NCBI GenBank assembly: GCA_963682025.1
Contig: CAVMKG010000248.1
Coordinates: 2,501-66,500, forward strand
Source: Cordilura impudica
Taxonomy: Eukaryota; Arthropoda; Insecta; Diptera; Scathophagidae
Reading direction: 5' to 3'
DNA length: 64,000 bases
The stretch's first letter is position 1, and each line of letters opens with the position of its first letter. The translations under genes were made by a program, and so were the position numbers. The notes beneath the pieces are model-generated. The model did no database searches. It was not told where the DNA came from and saw only the letters and a program-made list of their open reading frames with translations. Of this stretch, positions 54,800-64,000 are shown in pieces.

Positions 54800-57032
54800 A
54801 AAATTATTGTTTGAAGTCATTTTTACTTTCAAGTCTGGCCAATTTCGCACGGCTCTCTAATGTCGTCGCCATAACAGCCTCTACATTTTCCGGTATAACC
54901 CGTTTGGAAACGCTAGCTAGCAATTAAACATGTCGTTCCGTTCCTTGTATGTGTGATGGAATTTTTGGATCATTAAACGGTGGATCATCTTGATTTAAAT
55001 ATTCTTTCAATGTATCGTACGGAATGCTTCGCGTGAATGGTGGTTCAAATACGTTATTTATGTCATTCATATTGATCAATTCCGTGTAACTTGTGCAATT
55101 AAAGTTTATATTTGGTTTTTAGCTCTAAGTTGCGTTTGGTCGTCAACATCGGTTTGATAGCGTAGAATTTCCGTTATGGCACAGTCGCGCTTTTCTTTGC
55201 TATCATCAAACAACATTGATAACAAGATATTTTCCAAATGCGCATAATATGAATTATCTTTAATTACTTGATTGACAATTTTGCGTAAACGAGGTTCTAG
55301 AAATCGTGACCAACCAATGAACTTGAAAAATAATGCACTGCCGTACACGACAGAGCTGTAATACTTGATATTGAAGTACATTGGCACATAACATTTAATT
55401 ATGAATTCAACCAGAATTCTTAAATTTGCATCTGGATTTTCCGTTGTCACATATAATCGTAATAATCTAGCGGGCTTGGTGAGCCACCGAGAATGTACAA
55501 TTTTCCCTGGTTTGATGTTAGCCAGATCCACCGAAACCACGCCGCTAGAAATTGCATGGGCCATGTCGTATAAGTACTTCGAATCGGTGGAAAATATATT
55601 TTTTTTTTCTGGAGCAGGGGGCATATTTTGCAACTCAATTTTCTGGAAGCTGTCCACCACCTGAAAATATATAATAATAAAATAATTAATAATGGTTGAC
55701 AATTATAATAAATGAGTGATAGCAATAACTTACCGGAAGAGTTTCACAAGTTTCGAGTTGACGGCTCAGTTTTCCGGTTGCCGATCTCGGTCCAGTGCTG
55801 GTTGATTTATCCAAAGCTTCAAACAAATGCCGAAACGGAAGTTCGTTGAAGTATAGAAGGCAAACGAACCAATGCAATGGTCTTCTTAACAGCAATTCGA
55901 ATCGTCGTATAATTCCACCGTGTGGGCTAGTGTTTGTTGACTCACCGTCCAATTAATGCATCCAGTGATATATTTTTATCGTTGGAAAAATCATTTAATT
56001 TGGTTGTTTTGTATTCAGCGGTTTCATGTTCCAGTCTTGCGTAACCAATCAATTCAGAACTGGGTTCTCTCAAAATAACAAGATGAGGTTCTTTTACCAT
56101 CTTAGTATGATACTTCTCATCAATTTTATCTATCGTTAAGGTATCATCTTTTCTGTCATCGAATAAAAACGCTAACAAATTGGTATCATCTAACCGTTTG
56201 CGAAGCACTTCTTGTCTGCATTTCTCTTTTTCTCTGCGAACTTTCGATTTATCCATGATGAGAGGTTTCCCATGCTTATATTTAATTTTAAAATCTTGAA
56301 AAAGAGCGGTTCCCAATGCTGATGCTACTCTATCAGGCACACCAATTCTGTCACATATCAAGGCAAAGTTAAAACAATCGTATCTCTCTGTGTATTGTAT
56401 TGTGAACTTGTGTTTCTATCCATATCTTCTTGAACCGGTGGCGGTGCGTATGTTGAATCATCGGGATCTTGGTATGTTGGCATTGATGACATACACGTTG
56501 CTCCCTGCTCTTCAATTTCCATCACAAATGCGTCCATTGTTAGTCTTCTCTGATTATGTTGATCGTGCATAAACTCTTTGAGACGTTCGGGAACCAAGCC
56601 GCATGCACATGGAGCTGCCTTCAAATCGCATTTACATGTTCCAATTTAAAAAATTGTTTCCAGAGATTTTACATACTCTGTAAATTGTTGGGTTTTGTTT
56701 CTTCTCTTGATTTGGTCTTGATATTTGTCAAACAATCTATTCAATTTATTACATACACTTTTTTCCAGCATTATTTCCATACCAAGTTTTTCCCAAATTC
56801 CAATCAACTTATCTTGTACTTGAATAGTGAATGATTTATAGGAAAACTTTTTTTGTTCTGTTTTAGCACGTTCGCTTAAGTAAAAATAATATCTCAAGAT
56901 ATCCACATGGGTTGGTAAACTAAGATCAGTAGACACACCAAAAACAGTAACGTCATGCTTGGGTACATGACTCATTGGGTTTTCGATAGTTGTTGTTGCT
57001 TCATCTTGCGGTGTAGAGGATGGTGGATTCAT
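54800..57032 (-). pseudogene. putative transposase of the long-TIR element (spliced, decayed)
   Basis: From 57032 leftward: 'HVDILRYYFYLSERAKTEQK' (N-terminal helical domain), a TAA at 56646, then 'CKCDLKAAPCACGLVPERLK' (Cys cluster). After a shift near 56361 come 'ICDRIGVPDRVASALGTAL' and 'FDDRKDDTLTID'. After a shift near 55950 comes 'DGESTNTSPHGGIIRRFE' then 'RPLHWFVCLLYFNELPFRHL'. A 73-bp GT…AG intron (55733-55661) is followed by 'KYLYDMAHAISSG', 'SRWLTKPARLLRLYVTTENP' and, past 55106, a C-terminal piece with 'IPSHIQGTERHV'. I recognise the order from widespread unannotated arthropod and cnidarian proteins. An RNase H-like fold is plausible (conserved Asp-Gly, HGG, and late Glu-Arg) but not shown. 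At least one stop and two shifts. Confidence 0.6.
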
Positions 57033-57234
57033 TTTAAACTTTTTGATTTGGAATGGTCACTTCACTTATTATTTTTTTTTAAATATTTTTTTGTCTGAAA
57101 TTAGCACTTCACACTTTGAGTTCTTCACAACGACTTAATGCATTCACAAAAACTGTTGCGTTATATATGGTCTACGAGACGAGGTAATAAGAATGAAATG
57201 GTAATTTCAATTCTACCTGCTGTGTCTTGTGGTG

Positions 57235-57383
57235 GCTTAAAAACCCACACAAGCAATTTTACGACCTGCAATTGTGTCACAGTGATACGTTCATTTTTTA
57301 AAAGGGTTGAATAAAAAACCCACACAACTAAGCTTACGACATGCAAATGCATTACAGTGATGCCTTGGTATTAAAAGGGTTGT
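57235..57383. repeat. ~74-bp tandem duplication upstream of the putative transposase
   Basis: Two units start AAAACCCACACAA and contain TACGACNTGCAA and ACAGTGATNC before AAAAGGGTTG. They lie just 5' of the gene at 57032 and may be part of its promoter or transposase-binding subterminal repeats. Confidence 0.65.
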
Positions 57384-57836
57384 AAAAAAACGCTAATTTC
57401 TAATAAATTTATTTAATTTCTTTTCATTTACATATGTTCTGACTAAATAAATTTCTAAAGAGAAAAATAAACTCCAAAAAGAAAAAAACATAGGCATTTC
57501 GCTGATTTCTTCATGTAAAGTGCCAAAACTGGCGATTTTTTGATATGTTTATATGGGGAACCCCACAGGGGAGTTCCAGCGGGTGTGTCACTGGCATGGG
57601 TGAGTCGGCCCTCCAAAGTTAGGGGGTCAATCATATATTTGGACTCGATTGGGGCACTCTAAATGAGTCAAAGTTAGACAGACAGACAGACAGGTCAAAA
57701 GTTGGGACATCAGAATTCGTTTTAGAGGTATGGTTCCTTCGGCAAAGTTTCTTATTTTGATCCCTAGAATACGATTTTCACTGAGCAATGGGCGATTTTT
57801 TTGCCTCCCCACAAATCGACTCGGCCTAGCATATAG

Positions 57837-58131
57837 GTATAACTTTGTCATACCGTTTGTATTAATTGGAAAAAATTCTGCACGCCATAAAATATATATA
57901 TTCGTAATCCTCATACCAAGCGGAGTTGATATAGCAATATCCATCTTTCCAGCTATGGATATCACGATCACGCCCTCAATAGATCAGCTGTGTAGCTCGC
58001 TATTAGTGAAAATTAAACATTGATATCCTGAGCAGGTTGTTATTTTAAATCGTCAAGTCGGTATAGTAGACTTGAAAAAATATGATTTTTTAATGTTGAT
58101 CTTGTTATAGTTGTTATTCAAAAAGTTTATG
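57837..58131 (+). repeat. family B copy 2, 3' part
   Basis: 'ACTTTGTCATACCGTTTGTA', (TA)n and 'GATATAGCAATATCCATC' continue the unit opened at 51072. Confidence 0.65.
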
Positions 58132-58553
58132 CCCTTCACACCACTGTGCAGAGGGTATATATCAGTTTGTCATTCCATCTCTCAGTCTGTCCGGCTGTCT
58201 GTGTATCTGTTGAAATCACGTTCATTCACAAAATAAACCATTAACCTGGCCTGAACTTAAAATAATATTGTTTGTCATTATCTGGATCAGGTTAGTCTTC
58301 AAAATGGGATACATGAGACACCATTGTGCCAATATATGACCTAAAATATGGAGACTCCTCTAAAAATGCTGAAAATTTATAATTTGTTGTAATAATTTTT
58401 TAGTGTTAAGTTTATCAAATTGTTTACTTTTTCAAATATTTTTTTTACATTTGTTACAAATAGTGCAACAAGTCCAGATATTAATGTAAACGTAAAACAC
58501 AGGTGGAGGGTATCAAAGATTCGGCATAGCCGAATTTAACACTCTTACTTGTT
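58132..58553 (+). repeat. family B copy 3 with intact 3' hairpin
   Basis: Starts 'CACCACTGTGCAGAGGGTAT' and ends with hairpin ATTCGGCATAGCCGAAT (58519-58535), eight bases, then CTTACTTGTT (58544-58553). Same terminal spacing as family A. Confidence 0.8.
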
Positions 58554-58559
58554 AAATAG

Positions 58560-58760
58560 TGGATTAGCCCTTCGGTATGCTATTTTGTTTTCGTGCGTAG
58601 GACTTCTCTTAAAGTTATGCCAACTAATAGTTGTGAAGTGTAAATAAAAATCAATTTATTTTCATAATTCACCCAACGTTTCGTCTGCTTTTTTCAGACT
58701 TCTTCAGGAGTATTAATTTAATTTAAAATTATTCAACGAGTATATTACATATTTTAATTA
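58560..58760 (-). mobile_element. PLE 3' relic
   Basis: No coding remains, but the minus-strand hammerhead-like motif and the flanking 'AAATTATTTTAAATTAA' match the layout of the PLE 3' region at 14.7 kb. It is a different PLE family, since the stem sequence differs. Confidence 0.5.
58672..58709 (-). ncRNA. hammerhead-ribozyme-like motif, third copy
   Basis: CTGAAGA, stem GTCTG/CAGAC around an A-rich loop, GAAAC, then GTTGGG. Core bases are the same as in the copies at 14713 and 36338, while both stem strands changed together, which is covariation. Confidence 0.6.
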
Positions 58761-58937
58761 TAATCACGTATTTATCTAAGAAAGTGAACTTCATGACAAA
58801 GAAAATATAAATAAATAAATAAATGATAACAACACAGTGCACAGAAATTGCAGATCAATCGTAATGCTAGTATCACAGAAGATTAACTAAATTGCTTAAC
58901 ATTACGTAAATTTGTGGTCCACCAGCGTACTATTTTT

Positions 58938-59641
58938 ATATCCTTTACCACTATTTGGTCAGGGTATAATGACTTTGCGCTGATGTTTGTACCTACCAAA
59001 AATATTTGACCTAGACCCATCTTTTATTATTCCGATCGACTCAGAATTACTTCCTTCGATTTAGCGATATCCGTCTGTCCGCCTGTCCGTTCGTCCGCCT
59101 TTGTGTCCAAGTAAACCTTGTAATCAAACTACAGGTCGCAAATATGAATATATTTTGACGAAATTGAGTACGTAAGGTTCAACAAATGACCCCTATGAGA
59201 TCGACTTAAATTGCAATAATATCAAAATTATCATATATAGGTTTCAGCCAAATTGGGTTTGTGTATGTTTCTTACATCCATTTATCAGTAGTCTACAAAT
59301 AAACCCTATAAGACAATTCTTAGTCATAGCCCCATATGAAGCTAATTCCCGATCTTCACTTAAATCTTAAAAAAAAACTAAAATATTGCAGAGATTTTTC
59401 TCAAATTTGGTTTGTATATGTTTTTGCAAAAAATAAGTGACCTTACTATATATGCTCAGGATCGGTCCATTTTTCGATCTAGTCCCCATATAAATATAGC
59501 ATCCGATATGAACTTTTTCATATCCGCAGGCAAAAAAAAACTTGCCATTAAAACTTGGTTTATGTTTATTTTCTATCTATTGAACAAAAGAGATATGGTA
59601 TCGTGTAGTCGGTAAAGATAGACTATTATCTTCTTACTTGT
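58938..59641 (+). repeat. family A copy 6 (old)
   Basis: 'TATCCTTTACCACTATTTGG' to 'TAGTCGGTAAAGATAGACTA' and CTTACTTGTT. Diverged, with a degraded hairpin and internal deletions. Confidence 0.75.
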
Positions 59642-61002
59642 TTAGTTTTCGATTATTGTTATTTTAAGGCGTTGATTCGTTGGTTGCAATTATAACTTTT
59701 TTAATTTAGCTGCATCTCTATTGTTGTTGTTGGAAAATTGTTTAAAATTATTAGATTGGATTGCTGATAAAGTTGTTCTATCAATTTATTTATTTATTTA
59801 TAATTAAATAATCTTAAAGCCAATTGAGCCCAAACGACCATAGATAAAATGATTTGATAGATATACAATTCCAATGAACTAAATAAATACCTATATAAAT
59901 GTATATGTGCATATGTATAAAAACAACAGGGTAATAAAAATGTTCCCTACAGGTTTGTTTACTAATTCCCAGAAAGTGGCAAAAACAAAATAGTGACAAG
60001 CTAGTTACCAATGCAACTTAAAAAGTTATGTACGAAAAGCATTAGAGTAGTATGTTTATGCCGTTTCTAACACACGATTCTAGTACATATGTGCACATCA
60101 ATTTTTTTTAGGGTGGCAACACTGGATTTTAGGACTGGCAACACTATTTTTTTTTTAGCAAAGTCACAAACCTAAATGCAGTTTTCATGCTGTTTGAATC
60201 GCCGACTAACTATTATTATTATTCATGTTCAGAAACCTAAATGCAGTTTTCATGCAGTTTGACAGTTTTCATATTGTTTGAATCGTCCACCTTATATATT
60301 AAAAGAATTTATGAAAACTAAAGTCAGTCCGTCATTTTTTTTAAATGAAAGGTATTTAGACACAGATATGTCATCAAGCATTGGAATTCAGTCAACTCCC
60401 GCCTTACTCAAGTTATTTTTTTTTCAAGATTTTTTCAATATTTTCCTTCACTGAAACCTCTATAACTAGAGTTCTGATTCACGTAGGCTGTTGACACAAG
60501 TCTAAGAACACTCACGGCTCCACATAACAATTAATATAATATAATGCTGCGTAACAACACGGGTGTCTAGTTAACTATTATTATTATTCATGTTTAGAAA
60601 CCTTTTAAAAATTTTTTGTATCGTATTCTGTTACAAATGTTTCCAGCTTGTTTAACAAACCAAAAGCTTAACTTAAAATTGTTTACTAACACAAACATGC
60701 TAAAAAATTAAAACAATTTTTTCATTATAAGTAATACAATGAATGAAATAAAAACAACAGATGAATAATTTTAAGTTTTATTGTTAATTTATTTACAAAA
60801 GATATTTTTTTAAATACTTACTAAATATTAATACATCGAGGGCAACATTTATTTAACTTTTTTCGTAACATATATATATACATATGACATTACTGGTTTT
60901 CGTACAGTGTTCTTATATGTATTTTTGATTTTCTTTTTGATTATACCTTTTCATATTTGTTCTCTATATTTATATTGCATCTTTAATTAATTCAAAGTAT
61001 TT
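59642..61002. other. AT-rich region with minor repeats, no gene
   Basis: A (TTTA)n tract at 59787-59800 is followed by 'GCCAATTGAGCCCAAACGAC', which looks like a LINE 3' end on the minus strand. 'ACTATTATTATTATTCATGTT' recurs at ~60208 and ~60572, and 'CCTAAATGCAGTTTTCATGC' at ~60172 and ~60236. No coding evidence. Confidence 0.5.
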
Positions 61003-61560
61003 TTATACCCTCCACCCCAGTGTGCAGAGGGTATATATAAGTTTGTCATTCCATTTGTAATAATTAGAAAAAAATTTTTGGATTCCATAAAATATATATA
61101 TTTGTGATCCTTATAACAAGCGGAGCTGATATAGCGATGTCCGTCTATCCGTCTGTGGAAATCACGATGACGGCTTCCATCGAGCAGCTAAGGTGCTCGT
61201 TAGCATAAAAAATGATTCATAACATCCTGAGAAGTTTGCCATTTAAAATCGTTCAAATCGGTTGATTAGTTCCAGAGAATTGGGTGAAGAAGTAAAAAAA
61301 GTCTTGAAAAAATATGATTTGACTATGTTGTTCTTGTCACGATCACGCCCTCAATAGGATAGCTGGGGCGCTCTTTTTTAGTGAGAATGATTTACTAACA
61401 TCATGAGAAGGTTTCCGTTTGAAAAATCATGAAGATCGGTTTAACAGATCCCGAGAAATCACTCAAAAGTTTAAAAAAAATTGGAAAATATATGTTTCTA
61501 TATTGTTCTTGTTGTTATTCTAAATATTGTATTTTTGTCATAGCTGGACTTGTTGTTTTT
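61003..61560 (+). repeat. family B copy 4
   Basis: 'TATACCCTCCACCCCAGTGT', 'GCAGAGGGTATATATAAG', (TA)n, GTCCGTCTATCCGTCTGTGG. A second 'CACGATCACGCCCTCAATAG' block at ~61338 suggests internal duplication. Confidence 0.7.
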
Positions 61561-61689
61561 GTAGTCGGTGTGGTAATAATATTATAAAAATAACCCAAAG
61601 AAACAACTCTGGTAGGAAATTTTATAAGTTTCCATTGTTTTGGCATCACTGAAAAAAGTTTGTTAGGTCATTTCTGTCATCGGTGCGAG

Positions 61690-61800
61690 CCGGCCTGCAA
61701 AGTTTCAGATCGATTGGGTCACGGGAAAGGAGTCAAAAATCGACCCAAAATTTTTTCGACAAGCAGACACTACCAGTTAATAAAAAAGAGTAAAAATTCC
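61690..61800 (+). repeat. partial third copy of the 241-bp repeat
   Basis: 'GCAAAGTTTCAGATCGATTG', 'GTCAAAAATCGACCCAAAAT' and 'GACAAGCAGACACTACCAGT' match 11190-11280 and 11420-11520. Confidence 0.65.
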
Positions 61801-62018
61801 CCAACACCAAAAGCAAATAATGATAAACTACCCAGTTATTAATATAAAAAAAAACAATGTAAATTTAACAAAAAAAAAAATTATGTATTAATTTCTTTAA
61901 AGAAAAATAATTAAATTAAAAAAATAATAAAATAATATACAAATCAAAAAAATATATATATAAATAGATAAATGCATACATAGCATTATAATATATATAA
62001 AAGTTCAATGTTTTCTAA

Positions 62019-62152
62019 CCGTAACCGTACGTGTCAGCTGTTTTTTACATGAAAATGATTTAGACCAGTTACCGAACGTTACCGGAACGTCCCAATACTT
62101 TTCATGTGAAAAAAAAGGCTGACACGTTACGTTACGGTTACGTGTGGCTAAC
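62019..62152. repeat. hairpin repeat with ~40-bp arms
   Basis: 'AACCGTAACCGTACGTGTCA' and 'GCTGTTTTTTACATGAAAA' on the left return inverted as 'TTTTCATGTGAAAAAAAAGG' and 'CTGACACGTTACGTTACGGTTACG' compressed to the right end. The centre is 'TTACCGAACGTTACCGGAAC'. Foldback or MITE-like. Confidence 0.7.
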
Positions 62153-62296
62153 TTGTTCTTTACACAGGCCACTAATTTGGAGCCAACTTCAGGTCTGTTT
62201 ATATAGTTTTGTAAACCTTAGAAACTGCTGATAAAATTGTTTATATTTTGTTTGCTGTAAGTAATAAATAATAAATATAGTGAATTGTAAACTAAA

Positions 62297-62488
62297 ATGG
62301 ATACAAACATTGAAGGTGCTTTAGTGCAAAAGAGTAACATTTCGCCGCGTAAACATACCTTTAAAAGTAGGTTCAAGGGTAAGTCAGCGTAATATTTTTT
62401 TCATGAAATCAATAATTCAAGGATTTATTTGTTTCCTTAAGGTCAAATTTCATTCCCAAACTCGGACCTTGGATGGACCCTTGGGTAA
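62297..62488 (+). CDS. possible small spliced gene (43 codons)
   Basis: ATG at 62297 in an insect-type start context (CTAAAATGG) opens 27 codons ('MDTNIEGALVQKSNISPRKH' at the start). They end exactly at G|GTAAGT (62379). A 63-bp intron would end at TTTCCTTAAG (62441), and the frame then reads 'QISFPNSDLGWTLG' to TAA at 62486-62488. Start context, donor, pyrimidine-rich acceptor and intron size all look right for a fly. No homolog is recognised. It may instead be the 5' exon of a longer gene disrupted by the SINE just downstream, or chance. Confidence 0.3.
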
Positions 62489-62513
62489 AAAATTTAAATT
62501 GGAAGTATGGGAA

Positions 62514-62730
62514 GCGCCCCGGTAGGTGAGTAGGTAGCGTGCTCGCCTATCATGCGAGGGGTCGTGGGTTCGATTCCCACCTGAGGCTTTGGTCTGTCGC
62601 TGCAAAAAAAAATTAACACACTACTCCCTCTATCCTCCTTAACCTATTTTCCTGAGATCAACACAATGCACTGCATCTGTAGGGGGCATCCCCTGAGTGT
62701 TGATTAATAAAAAAAAAAAAAAAAAAAAAA
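62514..62730 (+). mobile_element. tRNA-derived SINE
   Basis: A 72-base tRNA-like head, ~120 bases of unrelated body and a 21-base poly(A). The B box GGTTCGATTCC is perfect and an A-box-like GTAGGTGAGTAGG lies upstream, so RNA polymerase III could transcribe it. No clear target duplication. Confidence 0.85.
62516..62587 (+). tRNA. tRNA-like head of the SINE (Asp-type anticodon ATC)
   Basis: Acceptor GCCCCGG/CTGAGGC pairs with one mismatch, the anticodon stem CTCGC/GCGAG and T stem GTGGG/CCCAC are perfect, and the anticodon loop is CTATCAT. It is followed by SINE body and poly(A), so it is a retroposed tRNA-like unit and not a working tRNA gene. Confidence 0.6.
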
Positions 62731-62748
62731 GTTCCCGTCATATAAAAT

Positions 62749-62874
62749 TATGCCCAGTGTCGTTTTCCTTGCCATAAAATGGAAGAAGCGCGCGATGAAC
62801 TTTCTTAACAGAGCACGCATTTTGATAATAAAATTCAATAACTTGCAAGCGTTGTTCGTTTGTAAGACGATTCA
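62749..62874 (-). pseudogene. mariner/Tc1-type transposase N-terminus fragment
   Basis: 'MNRLTNEQRLQVIEFYYQNA' followed by 'CSVKKVHRALLPFYG' is the first helix-turn-helix of a mariner-like transposase family common in insects. It diverges after 'FYGKE' and stops near 62749, next to the SINE. About 35 of ~350 residues remain. Confidence 0.65.
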
Positions 62875-63612
62875 TGGTTAAATTATAGACCAAACTGAAG
62901 ATGTTTGACAATGAAACAAAACACGAAACGTGCGTCAGCTGTTTAAACCAGTGTTGCCAAAAAGATAATAGCTAAATAATCATCCTTTACAAATACTTTC
63001 TTAAATACTTGCTTAAATGTAACTAATATTTAGATTTTTATTTGAAATCGTTTTGGCCATTTGTAAAGTATACAATACTTATTTGGCCACATGGGCTTGA
63101 AACGTTTTCGCTATAAGAGCTAAATGAAAATGTCAAGTCTAGTTTAGTGGCAACATCCCGATTTTTTTAAATTTTTTGGAGGGGTTAGGGGCTTTTGGCC
63201 GATTTTGGAAAATAATTTTTTTTAGCGGTCGAGCCTATTTTCGGAGCTATGGACCGACAAAACTTTGACTTTGATTTGTACATAACTTTGTTACTTATGA
63301 TCGGATTTCAGCAATATATATATCATTGGAAAGCCTACTTTAGTGCCATTTATCTGCTATTTCAAAACTCGAATTCCAGTAACCCGTTGTGAACCTATTG
63401 ATTTTTTAGTATTTTTTTCATTTTTTTTTTTTGTAAAACGTGGCATTATCTCCAAAAATAACGTATTTAATGCATGAAGTTACTAAAACGCGGTAAAAGC
63501 AGTTACCATAAGCATCATTTTTATGTACGTTATGTCTTTGTAGCACCTTTGGTGCTGGAGTTATTAGTGGGTAAATCTCGATTTTTTTTTTTTAATTTTC
63601 ATAATAGGACGG
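62875..63612. other. unassigned region
   Basis: No frame with a motif. Phrases such as 'ATCATTGGAAAGCCTACTTT' and 'CGGTAAAAGCAG' look like old repeat sequence. Confidence 0.4.
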
Positions 63613-64000
63613 TTAAGAGTAGAATAATAGTATAATATATTATGGGTTAACTTCGCCAAAAAAAAAGTAAAAAGTGTAGGTAAAATTCCTAATAAATCCG
63701 GTTCTGAAAGGGCTATGAGGTCAGACCATACATCGAATTGAAGCTAGTAGACCCAGCTTATATTTAGTTGTTGTAAATACCAACATTATAGGTCAGATAA
63801 ATGAGAGTGGAGTAATAGTATAATATATTATTGGTTAATTTCGCCAAAAAAAAAAGTAAAAAGTGTAAATAAAATCCCTAATGTATCCGGTCATGAAAGG
63901 GCTAAAAGGTCAAAGGATACATCGAAATGAAGCTAGTGGACACAGCTTTCATTCAGTTGTTAATACCAACATTATAGAACAGATAAATGAGAGTAGAACG
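63613..64000. repeat. ~190-bp satellite, at least two units, running off the edge
   Basis: Units start at GAGTAGAATAATAGTATAAT (63613) and GAGTGGAGTAATAGTATAAT (63805); a third begins GAGTAGAACG at 63991. Each contains 'TTCGCCAAAAAAAAA', 'AAAGTGTA', 'GAAAGGGCTA' and 'ACCAACATTATAG'. The two units are ~85-90% alike by eye. Confidence 0.85.

Larger units (their letters stand above)
51108..57830 (-). mobile_element. long-TIR DNA transposon, unnamed family
   Basis: Inverted arms at 51108-51445 and 57480-57830 share TAGGGCGGGTCGATTT / TAGGCCGAGTCGATTT, 'CATTGCTCAGTGAAAATCGT', 'TTGACCCCCTAACTTTGGAG' and 'GGGGTTCCCCATATAAAC'. The left arm is broken by a family A repeat and resumes at ~52290-52343, matching 57412-57460, so the arms were about 430 bp. 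ATATAG flanks both ends (51102-51107 and 57831-57836). One minus-strand gene lies inside (54800-57032). A piggyBac copy is inserted at the inner edge of the left arm. Confidence 0.75.

Noticed and set aside
62516..62587. Functional tRNA-Asp gene
   Set aside because: It is followed by a SINE body and poly(A), and the acceptor stem has a mismatch; ATC is not the usual Asp anticodon.

Overview
The window reads as a stretch of AT-rich, transposon-dense chromatin from an insect, most likely a fly. I infer a calyptrate-type dipteran, such as a blow fly or house fly relative. The reasons are 56-73 bp introns, many short dispersed repeats carrying GTCY and TA microsatellite tracts of the kind known from Diptera, and TE families common in flies (Jockey, LOA, CR1-like, Penelope-like, Transib, piggyBac). 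I found no convincing host gene. Almost all long reading frames belong to mobile elements. The only possible host exon is a 43-codon spliced frame near 62.3 kb.

Layout. 1-2.56 kb: a (TTTTAA)n array running off the left edge, its degenerate edge, and a Harbinger-type element. 2.6-9.25 kb: an errantivirus-like env/LTR relic split by a full-length Jockey LINE (3133-8190, 16-bp TSD). 11.0-13.9 kb: a tandem dimer and a decayed DNA transposon with AATT duplications. 14.6-37.8 kb: a head-to-tail Penelope-like element (PLE) on the minus strand that has taken up a nest of later insertions. Transib-1 (16411-20256, TSD CGGCG) lies directly in the PLE. A LOA-type LINE (20394-35247, 15-bp TSD) also lies in the PLE. 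The LOA element holds a 2.36-kb solo LTR (24765-27119, TSD GGGT) and Transib-2 (27803-34791, TSD CGTGG). Transib-2 in turn holds an intact piggyBac (31748-34165, TSD TTAA). 38.2-40.2 kb: LINE debris. 40.2-50.4 kb: two families of Helitron/DINE-like repeats with a CR1-like LINE inserted in one copy. 51.1-57.8 kb: a long-TIR DNA transposon of a family I cannot name, holding a Helitron-like repeat and a second, apparently identical piggyBac (52348-54765). 57.8-64 kb: more Helitron-like repeats, a PLE 3' relic with a hammerhead-like motif, a hairpin repeat, a tRNA-derived SINE, a mariner-type fragment and a ~190-bp satellite running off the right edge.

How it fits together. The insertion order can be read from target duplications and from reading frames that resume across each insert. 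The PLE is oldest; the LOA and Transib-1 came next; then the solo LTR and Transib-2; then piggyBac. The two piggyBac copies have equal length, intact spliced transposase frames and complete termini, so they are the only elements here that look recently mobile. Every other transposase or RT frame carries stops or frameshifts, except ORF1 of the CR1-like LINE.
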